Program-made: the position numbers and the translations under genes | Shown: piece after piece, positions 7,751-15,725 of the stretch | How the letters are laid out: every line of letters starts with the position of its first letter | Position numbering within the stretch: position 1 is the first letter of the stretch | Source of the DNA: Streptomyces spinosisporus | GTDB taxonomy: Bacteria; Actinomycetota; Actinomycetes; Streptomycetales; Streptomycetaceae | DNA length: 64,000 nt | Reading direction: 5' to 3' | NCBI RefSeq assembly: GCF_022698145.1 | Contig: NZ_JALDAX010000001.1 | Span: 1,116,001-1,180,000, forward strand | Notes under the pieces: model-generated | What the model was told of the DNA's origin: nothing | Databases searched by the model: none | What the model saw: the letters and a program-made list of their open reading frames with translations, nothing else

Positions 7751-8971
7751 CTAGGTGGGCCGGGCGTCCTCGGTCGATTCTCGCTGGTGCAGTGGGTTCG
7801 TGGGTCTTACTACGGCCATGTGGTGCGGGAATCCGATGCGCAGGACGGCGGCAGCCGCGGCGGCGGTGAGGACCGTGAGGGCGGCCAGGAGCAGGGCCTG
7901 GTGGTAGCCGTGGTGCAGGAGTGGGGCGACCAGTAGGGGGCCGAGGATCTGGCCGACGGAGTAGCCGGCGGTCAGCAGCGCGACCGAGCGAGGGAAGCGC
8001 AGGTGGGCGCCGGCGGCCAGGGCGAGGGTGCTGACCCCCAGGAAGGTGGCGCCGAACAGGATCGCCGAGGTGAGGGCGGCTGTCGTGGCGTCGGTCAGGG
8101 CGGGCAGGGCGATGCCGGCCGCCTGGATCGTCAGTGCGCTCAGCAGCAGGCCGGGCCGGGAGAAGCGGTGCCCGAGCCGGGCCCACAGGGCCGAGGAGGG
8201 TACGGCGGCCAGCCCTACGAGCACCCAGGCGCCGCTGCCGACCCAGCCGGGGGAGCCCTGTCCGACGGCTGCGACCAGGAAGGTCCCGGCGATGATGTAG
8301 CCGACGCCCTCCAGGGTGTAGCTGACGAAGAGCGCGCCGAACCAGCGGTGGGTACGGATGCCGGGGCCGGCGTCGCGCGCCGGGGCTGCGGGCGCCCCCT
8401 CCGGACGTAGATTCCACGCGCCCCAGGCCAGCAGTGCCGTAAGCGCGGCCGCCGCCCACCAGGCGGCCCGCCAGTCCGCGAGGGGTCGCAGGGCCAGGAC
8501 CAGCAGCCCGGACAGTGCGATCCCGCCGCCGACCCCGCCGAACGCCCACCCGGACAGATGCGGCGGATGCTCCCGCAGATGGTGCAGGAGCGACCCTGCC
8601 GCGACGACGAAGACGAGCGCACTCGTCACCCCGGCCAGCAGCCGCAGCCCCTCCCACACCAGGGTGCTGTGGGTCAGCGGCATCGCGGCGAGCGTGGCCG
8701 TCAGCAGGAGCAGGGAGGCGCGGAGGACGGTCCGGGATCTGATCAGGGCGGGAGACAGGATGCCGGCCAGGGCGCCGATGAGGTAGCCGATGTAGTTGGC
8801 CGTGGCCAGGTTCGCGCCCGCGCTCGCGGACAGGCCCGCCCCGTCGTGCATCAGCGGGAGGATCGGCGTGTAGACGAAGCGGCCGACGCCCATGCCCGCC
8901 GCGAGTGCCGCAGCGGCCCGGGCGACATGGGTCCAGGGACCGGAGGAGTGACTCCGGGAGGCGGTGCTCAT
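7751..8971 (-). CDS. YbfB/YjiJ family MFS transporter
   Basis: Integral membrane protein of 406 residues with about 12 hydrophobic helices, of the YbfB/YjiJ branch of the major facilitator superfamily. The opening (ALAAGMGVGRFVYTPILPLM) is characteristic of that branch, as are FVVAAGSLLHHL and the repeated small-residue helices. Members are presumed exporters or importers of small organics, with no substrate visible here. The ATG at 8971 overlaps the stop of the upstream muconolactone-isomerase-like gene as ATGA, so the two are coupled. The divergent LysR gene at 9436 probably controls the pair. Confidence 0.87.
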   Translation of the reverse strand: MSTASRSHSSGPWTHVARAAAALAAGMGVGRFVYTPILPLMHDGAGLSASAGANLATANYIGYLIGALAGILSPALIRSRTVLRASLLLLTATLAAMPLTHSTLVWEGLRLLAGVTSALVFVVAAGSLLHHLREHPPHLSGWAFGGVGGGIALSGLLVLALRPLADWRAAWWAAAALTALLAWGAWNLRPEGAPAAPARDAGPGIRTHRWFGALFVSYTLEGVGYIIAGTFLVAAVGQGSPGWVGSGAWVLVGLAAVPSSALWARLGHRFSRPGLLLSALTIQAAGIALPALTDATTAALTSAILFGATFLGVSTLALAAGAHLRFPRSVALLTAGYSVGQILGPLLVAPLLHHGYHQALLLAALTVLTAAAAAAVLRIGFPHHMAVVRPTNPLHQRESTEDARPT

Positions 8972-9285
8972 CGGGTGGCGTCGCCCCTGCCCGGGTCGTT
9001 CGGGTGGGACTCGAGCGGGGTGACGGTGAGGTTCATCCACGGGCGCAGCGGCAGCGTGCCGAGCACCTTGTCGTGCAGCTCCGCCTCGTCGGCGGCCCGC
9101 CACACACCGATACTGCGCAACTCGCCCACGGGGCGCCACAGCCGGACCAGATGCCCCGTCGCCGCCAGCTCCTTCGCCCGTACGGCCTCGGCGGCCCGGC
9201 GCCGGTCGACCTCGTCCTGCCCGGTGCCCTCGGGAACGGTGGTCGTGATCTCCACCAGGAACTCCCGAATGACGAACTCCCGCAT
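8968..9285 (-). CDS. muconolactone delta-isomerase-like protein
   Basis: Protein of 105 residues resembling the small ferredoxin-like fold of muconolactone isomerase and its relatives: EFLVEITT at the start, RAKELAATGHLVRLWRP in the middle and LPLRPWMNLTVTPL near the end. True muconolactone isomerase acts in the beta-ketoadipate pathway; no other gene of that pathway adjoins, so this may be a relative acting on another lactone or a stress-related monooxygenase-like protein. AAGGAG lies ahead of ATG 9285. It is transcribed divergently from a LysR regulator and is coupled to the MFS gene. Confidence 0.8.
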   Translation of the reverse strand: MREFVIREFLVEITTTVPEGTGQDEVDRRRAAEAVRAKELAATGHLVRLWRPVGELRSIGVWRAADEAELHDKVLGTLPLRPWMNLTVTPLESHPNDPGRGDATR

Positions 9286-9435
9286 GACATGCTCCTTCGC
9301 TGCGCGTGAGCCCATCACGCGCTGTCGCGAGCCCTTCATGGGCCCATCGCGAGCCCATCGTGCGCCCGTCACCAGCACCGATGCCACGACCGGCTGCCTC
9401 GCTGCTGAGAGGCGCAGCCTCCCAGCGCGCGTAGC

Positions 9436-10392
9436 ATGGCGGGCGTGGAACTGCGTCAGCTGCGGTACTTCGTCGCCGTCGCCGAGGAACTCAATTTCGG
9501 CCGGGCCGCCGAGCGGCTCCTCATCGCGGGCCCGTCCCTCTCCCAGCAGATCAAGGCCCTCGAACGGGACCTGGGCGTGCGGTTGTTCGACCGGGACCGC
9601 CGCTCGGTCTCCCTCACTCCGGCCGGCGCGGCCCTGCTCCCGCACACCCGCGCCCTGCTGGAGGGGGCCGAGGACCTCAAGCGCCGGGCCGCCCGGCTCT
9701 CGGGCTCGGAGTCCGTCCGCCTCGGCTACGTCAACTGGCTTCCGCCGGACCTGAGTTCGCGTACGGCCGCGGTGGCCCGGGTGCATGTGGACGCCTGGGT
9801 CGCCCCCTCGCACACCCAGGCCGCCCGGGTCGCCGACGGCAGCCTGGACCTCGCCGTGTGCTGGGTCAGGACCGAAGATCTCGCCCGGCTCGGGCTGCGG
9901 GCCCGGCTGATCGGCGCCGACCGGCTGTACGCGGTCGCGAGGGGCGGCGACAGCAGCGACGTACCGGATGTGGCGGCCCGCGACGTCGACGTCCTGATCG
10001 ACGACGACGTCACGTCGTGGGCGTCGTGGAACGTGTACGGCGAGGAGCTGGCGCAGGCCACCGGGGCCCGTACGGTCCGTATCTCCGACGGCGCGATCAC
10101 CGGCCCCGCCTTCTTCGACCACGTCCGCCGCTGCACCCGCCCCGTCGTCAACTCGCCCAAGGGACAGACCAGTCCGCTCCCGTCCGACCTGGTCCGCCGG
10201 GAGATCGTGGCGCCGAAGGTGTACTGGACCTGGTCCCTGGTCTGGCGCGAGAACGAACAGCGCCCCGGCGTCCTCGCCGTCGTGGACGCCCTGTGCGCCG
10301 GGGTGGGCGACCTCGGGCTGCGGGCCGGGGACGTATGGCTACCGGCCGACGACCCGCACGCGCACACGCCCGGGATCCAGCGGGCTACCTGA
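9436..10392 (+). CDS. LysR family transcriptional regulator
   Basis: Protein of 318 residues. The N-terminal winged helix (ELRQLRYFVAVAEELNFGRAAERL, SLSQQIKALERDLGVRLFDR) is canonical LysR and is followed by the linker helix and a periplasmic-binding-protein-like effector domain. ATG 9436 is used; GTG 9445 is an alternative. It is divergent from the isomerase-like and MFS pair with 150 nt between, the usual arrangement for LysR control of a neighbour. Its last 60 or so coding bases recur in degraded form near 11131-11185, suggesting a local duplication. Confidence 0.9.
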   Translation: MAGVELRQLRYFVAVAEELNFGRAAERLLIAGPSLSQQIKALERDLGVRLFDRDRRSVSLTPAGAALLPHTRALLEGAEDLKRRAARLSGSESVRLGYVNWLPPDLSSRTAAVARVHVDAWVAPSHTQAARVADGSLDLAVCWVRTEDLARLGLRARLIGADRLYAVARGGDSSDVPDVAARDVDVLIDDDVTSWASWNVYGEELAQATGARTVRISDGAITGPAFFDHVRRCTRPVVNSPKGQTSPLPSDLVRREIVAPKVYWTWSLVWRENEQRPGVLAVVDALCAGVGDLGLRAGDVWLPADDPHAHTPGIQRAT

Positions 10393-10486
10393 CACCCTGC
10401 CCATCCCCAAGAACCCTTCACCCGGACGGTGCGTCACATCACCACAGGCCAAGCGTTCGCTGTTACGCGGCCGCTCTGCCGGAACC

Positions 10487-10888
10487 GTGCACCACGCCGC
10501 CGCGTCCATCACGGGCATGGGCGAGAGAACCGCGCAGCGGGCCACGGGTATGAACCCGAAGACAGAGGGCGCCGCCGGATGCCTGCTCGCCGGCCTCGGT
10601 GCGACAGCCGCGCCGCTTGTCTGGGCACCGCGAGCCGCGGTCAGTATCGACGGAGGATTCGAGGGCCATGCCCGCGATCTGAGTGTGCTCTTCATCGATC
10701 TGCCGCTCATCGTGCTCGGCGGCGCATTGGTTCCGCTCTTCGCCTGGGCGTTGGCCACCAGACGGGTGCACCGCCCCTGGGCCGCGGCACTCATGGCCCT
10801 GGCCGCGCTCGCGCTCGCGGTGTGGGGGCTCACCGAGTGGTGGACCCCCCGCCGGCAGCCGGACCCCGGTTACGGACCTGGGATCTGA
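10487..10888 (+). CDS. small hypothetical membrane protein
   Basis: Reading frame of 133 residues with three hydrophobic stretches (around residues 32-48, 66-90 and 97-115) separated by short charged loops, ending in a Pro/Arg-rich tail. No family recognised. Codon use has the strong third-position GC typical of real genes here. The start is uncertain: GTG 10487, ATG 10517 or ATG 10550 are all in frame, and none has a clear ribosome site; ATG 10550 just precedes the first hydrophobic helix. It lies alone between the LysR gene and a transposase scar. Confidence 0.5.
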   Translation: MHHAAASITGMGERTAQRATGMNPKTEGAAGCLLAGLGATAAPLVWAPRAAVSIDGGFEGHARDLSVLFIDLPLIVLGGALVPLFAWALATRRVHRPWAAALMALAALALAVWGLTEWWTPRRQPDPGYGPGI

Positions 10889-10939
10889 CCACGGAGTCCG
10901 CGCCGCCTGGTCTGAGATCTCGTAAAGTCGCTGATCGCC

Positions 10940-11085
10940 CGCCGGGGCATCGAGCACGGCTCCGGTCTTGCGTCCCGGGTACCGGTTCCGACGCTCGACC
11001 TCGGGCAGCAGCGACTCGATCACCGCCCGCATCTCGTCGTCGACTTCCCACGGCTTCGCCGCGCGACCCGCGGTCCCGCACGAGC
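10940..11085 (-). pseudogene. IS5-like transposase N-terminal remnant
   Basis: On the minus strand this reads AKPWEVDDEMRAVIESLLPEV then ERRNRYPGRK, the N-terminal signature of IS5-superfamily transposases common in Streptomyces. The similarity stops after the PGRK motif and the DDE catalytic region is absent. No terminal inverted repeats are visible. This is a short scar of an insertion sequence. Confidence 0.65.
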
Positions 11086-11124
11086 GACGCCGAAGTGGCC
11101 GCCCTGCTCACTGCCAAAGAAGGC

Positions 11125-11270
11125 GGACGCGGTGGGCGACCTCGGGCTGTGCGACGGGGATGTATGGCTCCGGCCGACGACCCGCACGCGTCCCCGCCCG
11201 ACAACCCGCACACGCCCCCGCCCGGCGACCCCCACGCGCCCTGGCACCGCGCCCCGGACGCGCCCCCGCC
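11125..11270 (+). repeat. degraded duplicate of LysR 3' end plus Arg/Pro-rich repeat tail
   Basis: The segment near 11131-11185 closely repeats the end of the LysR gene (about 10302-10365): it still encodes VGDLGL followed by DGDVWL, with substitutions. It then runs into short repeats of a GACCCGCACGCG-like motif. Together with the adjacent transposase scar this points to an old local rearrangement. I see no intact gene in 10889-11270. Confidence 0.65.
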
Positions 11271-12452
11271 TCACCGACGCGCCGCAGGCAGTTCCACGGT
11301 GATGCGCAGCCCGCCGGCCGGGCGCGGGGTGAGGGAGAGGGTGCCGTCGTGGGCCTCGGTGATGGTTTTGACGATGGCCAGGCCCAGGCCGACGCCCGCG
11401 TGGTCGGTGTGGATGCGGTCGGTGCCGCGGCGGAAGGGTTCGGTGAGGGTCTCGACCAGGTCTGCGGGGAGTCGTTCGCCGGTGTTCTCGACGGTGAGGA
11501 CCACGGTCCGGGGGCGGAGGGCGGTGTGGATGCGGACGGTGCCCTGTGCCGGAAGGTTGTGGACGATCGCGTTGTGCACGAGGTTCGTGGCGAGCTGCAG
11601 CAGGAGCGCGGGCGAGCCGCTCGTCGGGGCGATGTCACCGCCGGTCTCGACCGTGACGGCGTGCTTCTCCGCGAGCGGCTGGAGTGTCTCGGCCGCTTCC
11701 TCCGCCACGAGGGACAGGTCCACCGGCTCCCGGGTGAAGGACCGCCGGTTGGCGCGGCTGAGCAGCAGCAGGGCCTCGGTGAGGTCGATGGCGCGGGTGT
11801 TGACGGTGTGGAGCCGCTCGACGAGTTCGCCGGCGTCGTGGTTCGGGTCGGCGCGGGCGACGTCGATGAGCGTCTTCGAGATCGCCAGCGGGGTACGCAG
11901 CTCGTGCGAGGCGTTGGCAGCGAACCTCTGCTGTTCCGCGACGTGCGCTTCGAGCTGCGCGAGCATCGTGTCGAAGGCGTCGGCGAGTTCGCGGAACTCG
12001 TCCTTGCGGCCCGGCAGACGGATGCGGTGGGACAGCGATCCGGCCGCGGCCGTGCGGGTGGCGTAAGTGATCCGGTCCAGGGGCGCGAGCATGCGTCCGG
12101 CGAGGATCCATCCTCCCAGCAGGCCGAACACCAGCAGGAACACCACGACCGCGGCAGCCGTCGGGGCGAAACTCTGCACGAACATCGTGCCCGGAGTCAC
12201 CCTCACCGCCCCCGACTCATTGGTCTGCAGCCACCCCTGCCGCAGCATGAACACCCCCACGGCGACGAGCAGCAGAGCACCCGCGACCATGAGGAACCCG
12301 GCGTAGCTGAGGGTGAGCTTGAGGCGGACGCTCAGCCCGGGCTGCCTATCCACCGTCCCGTCCTTCAGCCCGGGCTGCCTGTCCACCGTCCCGTCCTTCA
12401 GCCCGGGCTGCCTGTCCACCGTCCCGTCCTTCAGCCCGGGCTGCCTGTCCAC
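11271..12452 (-). CDS. two-component sensor histidine kinase
   Basis: Membrane kinase of up to 393 residues. Two transmembrane helices (about 48-71 and 93-118 counted from GTG 12452), a HAMP segment, the phosphoacceptor motif ASHELRTP with His183, an N-box near LVHNAIVHN and G boxes in the C-terminal ATPase domain. The N-terminus is unusual: four GTG codons (12452, 12419, 12386, 12353) each lie in a unit of a 33-bp repeat and each follows AAGGA at about 7 nt. The protein may thus start at any of them with 0-3 copies of an 11-residue DRQPGLKDGTV repeat. It overlaps the response regulator gene by about 107 nt and must pair with it. The extracellular loop is short, so the signal is probably sensed in or near the membrane. 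Confidence 0.9.
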   Translation of the reverse strand: MDRQPGLKDGTVDRQPGLKDGTVDRQPGLKDGTVDRQPGLSVRLKLTLSYAGFLMVAGALLLVAVGVFMLRQGWLQTNESGAVRVTPGTMFVQSFAPTAAAVVVFLLVFGLLGGWILAGRMLAPLDRITYATRTAAAGSLSHRIRLPGRKDEFRELADAFDTMLAQLEAHVAEQQRFAANASHELRTPLAISKTLIDVARADPNHDAGELVERLHTVNTRAIDLTEALLLLSRANRRSFTREPVDLSLVAEEAAETLQPLAEKHAVTVETGGDIAPTSGSPALLLQLATNLVHNAIVHNLPAQGTVRIHTALRPRTVVLTVENTGERLPADLVETLTEPFRRGTDRIHTDHAGVGLGLAIVKTITEAHDGTLSLTPRPAGGLRITVELPAARR

Positions 12453-12464
12453 CGTCCCGTCCTT
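12333..12464 (-). repeat. 33-bp tandem repeat (4 units) in overlapping regulator and kinase genes
   Basis: Four units at 12333-12365, 12366-12398, 12399-12431 and 12432-12464 are nearly identical. The array is translated in two frames: as the C-terminal tail of the response regulator (GRDGGQAARAE repeats) and as the kinase N-terminus (DRQPGLKDGTV repeats). One base differs in the first plus-strand unit (CCTATCC instead of CCTGTCC). It creates the TAG stop of the regulator and is silent in the kinase frame. Confidence 0.95.
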
Positions 12465-13140
12465 CGCGCCCGCCGCCGGGTGCCGTGTCGATGCGGTAGC
12501 CGACGCCCGGCACGGTGGCGATGACCCAGGGCTCGCCCAGCCGCTTGCGCAGGGCCGACACGGTGATGCGCACGGCGTTGGTGAACGGATCGGCGTTCGC
12601 GTCCCACGCGCGTTCCAAAAGCTCCTCGGCGCTGACGACGCCGCCCTCGGCGGCCACGAGGACCTCGAGCACCGCGAACTGCTTCCGGGTCAGCGCGACA
12701 TAGCGGCCGTCGCGGTGGACCTCGCGGCGGAACGGGTCGAGGCGCAGCCCCGCGATCTCCCGCACCGGAGGCCTGCTGTGCCCGCGTCGGCGGTCCAGCG
12801 CCCGGAGCCGGAGCACGAGTTCCTGGAGTTCGAAGGGCTTGGTGAGATAGTCGTCCGCCCCCAGCTCGAACCCGGAGGCCTTGTCGTCGAGCCGGTCGGC
12901 CGCGGTGAGCATCAGGATCGGCATACCGCTGCCGGAGGCGACGATGCGCTTGGCGATCTCGTCACCGGACGGTCCGGGGATGTCGCGGTCCAGGACGGCG
13001 ATGTCGTAGGAGTTGACGTCCAGCATCTCCAGTGCGGTGTCGCCGTCCCCCGCGATGTCGGCCGCGATCGCCTCCAGACGCAGCCCGTCTCGGACGGCTT
13101 CGGCGAGATACGGCTCGTCCTCGACAATCAACACACGCAT
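12346..13140 (-). CDS. OmpR family response regulator
   Basis: Protein of 264 residues. Receiver domain at 1-115 with acidic pocket EDE (7-9), phosphoacceptor Asp51 in AVLDRDIPG and the switch lysine in KPFELQ; winged-helix DNA-binding domain at about 130-225 (ALTRKQFAVLEVL..., NAVRITVSALRKRL). The last 35 or so residues are a repeat tail not found in typical OmpR proteins, encoded by the 33-bp array that also encodes the kinase start. ATG 13140 is the natural family start. The gene is divergent from the endonuclease/phosphatase-family gene, which may be one of its targets. Confidence 0.92.
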   Translation of the reverse strand: MRVLIVEDEPYLAEAVRDGLRLEAIAADIAGDGDTALEMLDVNSYDIAVLDRDIPGPSGDEIAKRIVASGSGMPILMLTAADRLDDKASGFELGADDYLTKPFELQELVLRLRALDRRRGHSRPPVREIAGLRLDPFRREVHRDGRYVALTRKQFAVLEVLVAAEGGVVSAEELLERAWDANADPFTNAVRITVSALRKRLGEPWVIATVPGVGYRIDTAPGGGREGRDGGQAARAEGRDGGQAARAEGRDGGQAARAEGRDGG

Positions 13141-13285
13141 ACTCCCCAGGCTACGAGCCCGCACCTTTCGTCGGCGTATCGAAATTCGCATACGTCCCGG
13201 CAACATCGCTGCGGCTTGACTGGTGACGCGACGGCGTGGCCGCACGCCTTCGTGCGCCCGCCCACCAGGATCCGAGGATGCAGCA

Positions 13286-14356
13286 GTGACCAGCACTTTT
13301 CATACGGACACCCCCACCGCCGAGCCTGCGGGGGAAGCCGGAAACCGGCCCACGGGCGTCCGCCGGGCCGTCCGCGCGGGCCTCCGGCCGGAGCCCTGGA
13401 GGCGCGGCCCGGTACTCACGGCGCTGGCACTGCTGCTCGGCCTGCTCATGGCGCTGCACGCACAGATCCCGAACCGGATCGGGAACCTCGGCAGCCTGGT
13501 GGAGAGCGTGCTGCCGTGGTTCGGCGCGTTCGTCCCGGTGCTGCTGGCCGGGGCGCTGTGGCGGCGCTCCGCCTCCGCGGTGGTCGCGCTGCTGCTGCCG
13601 GTCGTGGTGTGGCTGAACCTGTTCGGCGGGCAGCTCGGCGACCGGTCCCACTCCGGCGGCGACCTCACCGTGATCAGCCAGAACGTCGACGCCGACAACT
13701 CCGACCCGGCCGGCACCGCCCGCGACCTGGCCGCCTCCGGCGCGGACCTGCTGGCGCTGGAGGAGATCACCCCGCAGGCCCTGGACACGTACGAGAAGGC
13801 GCTGGCGACGACGTATCCGTACCACGCGGTGCAGGGCACGGTCGGCCTGTGGAGCAGGCTGCCGCTGTCCGGCACCCAGCCCGTCTACGACGGCATGAAC
13901 TACGGGCCGCTGGCGGCCACCAGGCCGGCCGACGCCACCCTGGCCTCGGACCGCGCCATGCGCACCACGGTGGCCACGCAGCAGGGCCCGCTGACGGTGT
14001 ACGTGGCCCACCTGGGATCCGTACGCGTCAATCCCCGGGCGGGCTTCTCGACGGCCCAGCGGAACAGGGGAGTACAGGCGCTCGCCGAGGCCGTCGCCGC
14101 CGAGAAGAACGAGCGGGTGATGCTGCTCGGCGACCTGAACGGCACCCTGGACGACCGCGCCTTCGCCGACCTCACTGCGCAGATGCGCTCGGCGCAGGAC
14201 GTGGCGGGTGACGGGTTCGGCTTCAGCTGGCCGGCGGCGTTCCCGGTGGCGCGGATCGACCAGATCCTGGTGCGGGGGGTGCGACCGGAGAGTGCGTGGG
14301 TGCTGCCGGCCACGGGCAGTGACCACCGGCCGGTGGCGGCGTCGGTCAGCTGGTGA
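13286..14356 (+). CDS. membrane-anchored endonuclease/exonuclease/phosphatase family protein
   Basis: Protein of 356 residues. Three hydrophobic helices occupy about residues 40-115, and the remaining part is an EEP (DNase I-like) catalytic domain, probably outside the membrane. Family motifs: SQNVDADN, LEEI (metal-binding Glu), HLGS, GDLNGTLDD and the C-terminal GSDHRPV, so the usual Mg-binding and catalytic His/Asp residues are all present. The substrate may be a phosphodiester or phospholipid; not assigned. GTG 13286 follows AGGA. It is divergent from the response regulator. A perfect 17-bp duplication covers its stop codon region (14347-14380). Confidence 0.85.
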   Translation: MTSTFHTDTPTAEPAGEAGNRPTGVRRAVRAGLRPEPWRRGPVLTALALLLGLLMALHAQIPNRIGNLGSLVESVLPWFGAFVPVLLAGALWRRSASAVVALLLPVVVWLNLFGGQLGDRSHSGGDLTVISQNVDADNSDPAGTARDLAASGADLLALEEITPQALDTYEKALATTYPYHAVQGTVGLWSRLPLSGTQPVYDGMNYGPLAATRPADATLASDRAMRTTVATQQGPLTVYVAHLGSVRVNPRAGFSTAQRNRGVQALAEAVAAEKNERVMLLGDLNGTLDDRAFADLTAQMRSAQDVAGDGFGFSWPAAFPVARIDQILVRGVRPESAWVLPATGSDHRPVAASVSW

Positions 14357-14380
14357 ATGCCGACAGCTGGTGAATGCCGA
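14347..14380 (+). repeat. 17-bp tandem duplication spanning a stop codon
   Basis: CAGCTGGTGAATGCCGA occurs twice head to tail (14347-14363 and 14364-14380). The first copy contains the last codons and TGA of the upstream gene; the second duplicates them in the intergenic space. Confidence 0.95.
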
Positions 14381-14496
14381 TACCGCGCACCGCTGATCTG
14401 CGCTGCGAGTCCGAGCCTCACAGGAGGGAGGAAACGGGTCCCGCGCAGACCCCTTGTGGCCTTTGACGCTGCAGGTCAGCTGGCCTAACTTCCAAA

Positions 14497-14514
14497 TAGT
14501 CGACCGGTCGTCTA
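14497..14514. promoter_or_regulatory. palindrome upstream of SDR gene, candidate TetR-type operator
   Basis: TAGTCGACCGGTCGTCTA is an 18-bp palindrome with a single mismatched pair, centred on ACCGGT, 32 nt before the SDR start. It shares the GACCGGTC core with the inverted repeat before the TetR gene at 3910. It may be bound by that or a similar regulator. Confidence 0.55.
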
Positions 14515-14546
14515 GTAGATCGGTCCCTAGGTCGGAGAAGGTCACC

Positions 14547-15260
14547 ATGAGCACGCAGAACCAGAAGGTCGCCATCGTCACCGGCGCTTCGCAGGGCATC
14601 GGCGCCGCCCTCGTCGAGGGCTACCGCAAGCTCGGCCACGCGGTCGTCGCGACCTCGCGCACCATCGCCCCCGCCGACGACGCCGGCATCCTCACCGTCC
14701 GGGGCGACATCGCCGACCCGGCCACCGCCGAGCGCGTGATCACGGCCGCCGTCGAGCGCTTCGGGCGGATCGACACCCTGATCAACAACGCGGGCATCTT
14801 CATCGCCAAGCCCTTCACGGACTACACCGCCGAGGACTACGCCGCCGTGACGGGTATCAACACCACCGGGTTCTTCCACATCACCCAGCAGGCCGTGCGG
14901 CACATGCTGGCCCAGGGCGGCGGGCACGTCGTCAGCATCACCACCAGTCTGGTCGACAACGCGGACGCACGCGTCCCCTCCGCCCTGGCCTCGCTGACCA
15001 AGGGCGCCCTGCAGTCCGCGACCAAGTCCCTCGCGATCGAGTACGCCACCCGCGGCGTCCGCGTCAACGCCGTGTCGCCCGGCACCATCAAGACGCCCAT
15101 GCACCCGGCGGAGACCCACCAGGCGCTCGCCGGTCTGCACCCGGTCGGCCGGATGGGCGAAATGAGCGACATCGTCGACGCGGTGCTCTTCCTGGAGACC
15201 GCGCCGTTCGTCACCGGGGAGATCCTGCACGTCGACGGCGGTATGAGCGCCGGTCACTGA
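14547..15260 (+). CDS. SDR family protein lacking the usual catalytic tyrosine
   Basis: Protein of 237 residues with the short-chain dehydrogenase fold: cofactor motif TGASQGIG near residue 17, NNAG near 84, and the PG motif after VRVNAVSPG. In the active-site stretch PSALASLTKGAL the lysine is kept but the position four residues earlier, normally Tyr, is Ala. Normal SDR proton relay is thus doubtful, and the protein may be a divergent enzyme or a binding protein. GGAGAAGG lies just before ATG 14547. It is followed by an NTF2-like gene 32 nt later and probably forms an operon with it and perhaps with the Gfo/Idh/MocA gene. Confidence 0.85.
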   Translation: MSTQNQKVAIVTGASQGIGAALVEGYRKLGHAVVATSRTIAPADDAGILTVRGDIADPATAERVITAAVERFGRIDTLINNAGIFIAKPFTDYTAEDYAAVTGINTTGFFHITQQAVRHMLAQGGGHVVSITTSLVDNADARVPSALASLTKGALQSATKSLAIEYATRGVRVNAVSPGTIKTPMHPAETHQALAGLHPVGRMGEMSDIVDAVLFLETAPFVTGEILHVDGGMSAGH

Positions 15261-15292
15261 CACTCCGTCAAACAGGAGAGCAAGGAGCGGAC

Positions 15293-15664
15293 ATGACCAC
15301 CACAGCGGACGACGAGAAGGTGCTGGCCGGCGTTCTCGACCGGTGGAAGGCCGCGGTCGACGCGCACCAACCCGAGCGTGCCGCCGCCGTCTTCACCGAG
15401 GACGCCATCTTCCAGGGCCTGCATCCCTACAGCGTCGGACGGCCGGGCGTCGCCGCGTACTACGCCTCCCAGCCCCTCGGGATGACGGCGGCGTACCGCA
15501 TCGTCGAGACCAGACGGCCGGCCGACAACCTCGTACTCGGCTACCTGGACGTCGAGTTCTCGTTCACCGACCGGCCCGCACTGGACGTCAAGCTCTCGGT
15601 GCTGGCCACCGAGGTGGGGGACGATTGGCGGATCAGCCACTACCAGGTCTCCCGCCTCGACTGA
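15293..15664 (+). CDS. SnoaL/NTF2-like protein (SgcJ/EcaC type)
   Basis: Protein of 123 residues, all one NTF2-like cone fold: LDRWKAAVDAHQPERAAAVFTEDAIFQGL at the start, then VGRPGVAAYYAS and a final VGDDWRISHYQVSRL strand pair. The group includes SnoaL-like cyclases, ketosteroid isomerases and SgcJ/EcaC proteins of unknown activity. No catalytic Asp/His pair can be assigned with confidence. It lies in tandem between the SDR and Gfo/Idh/MocA genes with short gaps (32 and 61 nt), so a shared pathway is likely. Confidence 0.8.
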   Translation: MTTTADDEKVLAGVLDRWKAAVDAHQPERAAAVFTEDAIFQGLHPYSVGRPGVAAYYASQPLGMTAAYRIVETRRPADNLVLGYLDVEFSFTDRPALDVKLSVLATEVGDDWRISHYQVSRLD

Positions 15665-15725
15665 CCCGCCGACCAGCACGGTCCTGGCGAGTGGCCCGGG
15701 GCGCACAACCAAGGAAGGGTCCACC

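Noticed and set aside
8978..9358. N-terminal extension of the YbfB-type MFS protein over the isomerase-like gene
   Set aside because: It reads the isomerase-like gene in the wrong frame. ATG 8971 with the ATGA overlap is the natural start.
10896..10935. Possible continuation of the IS5-like transposase to residues YEISDQAAR
   Set aside because: The match to the family stops at PGRK. The following residues and composition do not resemble transposase, so the remnant is kept short.
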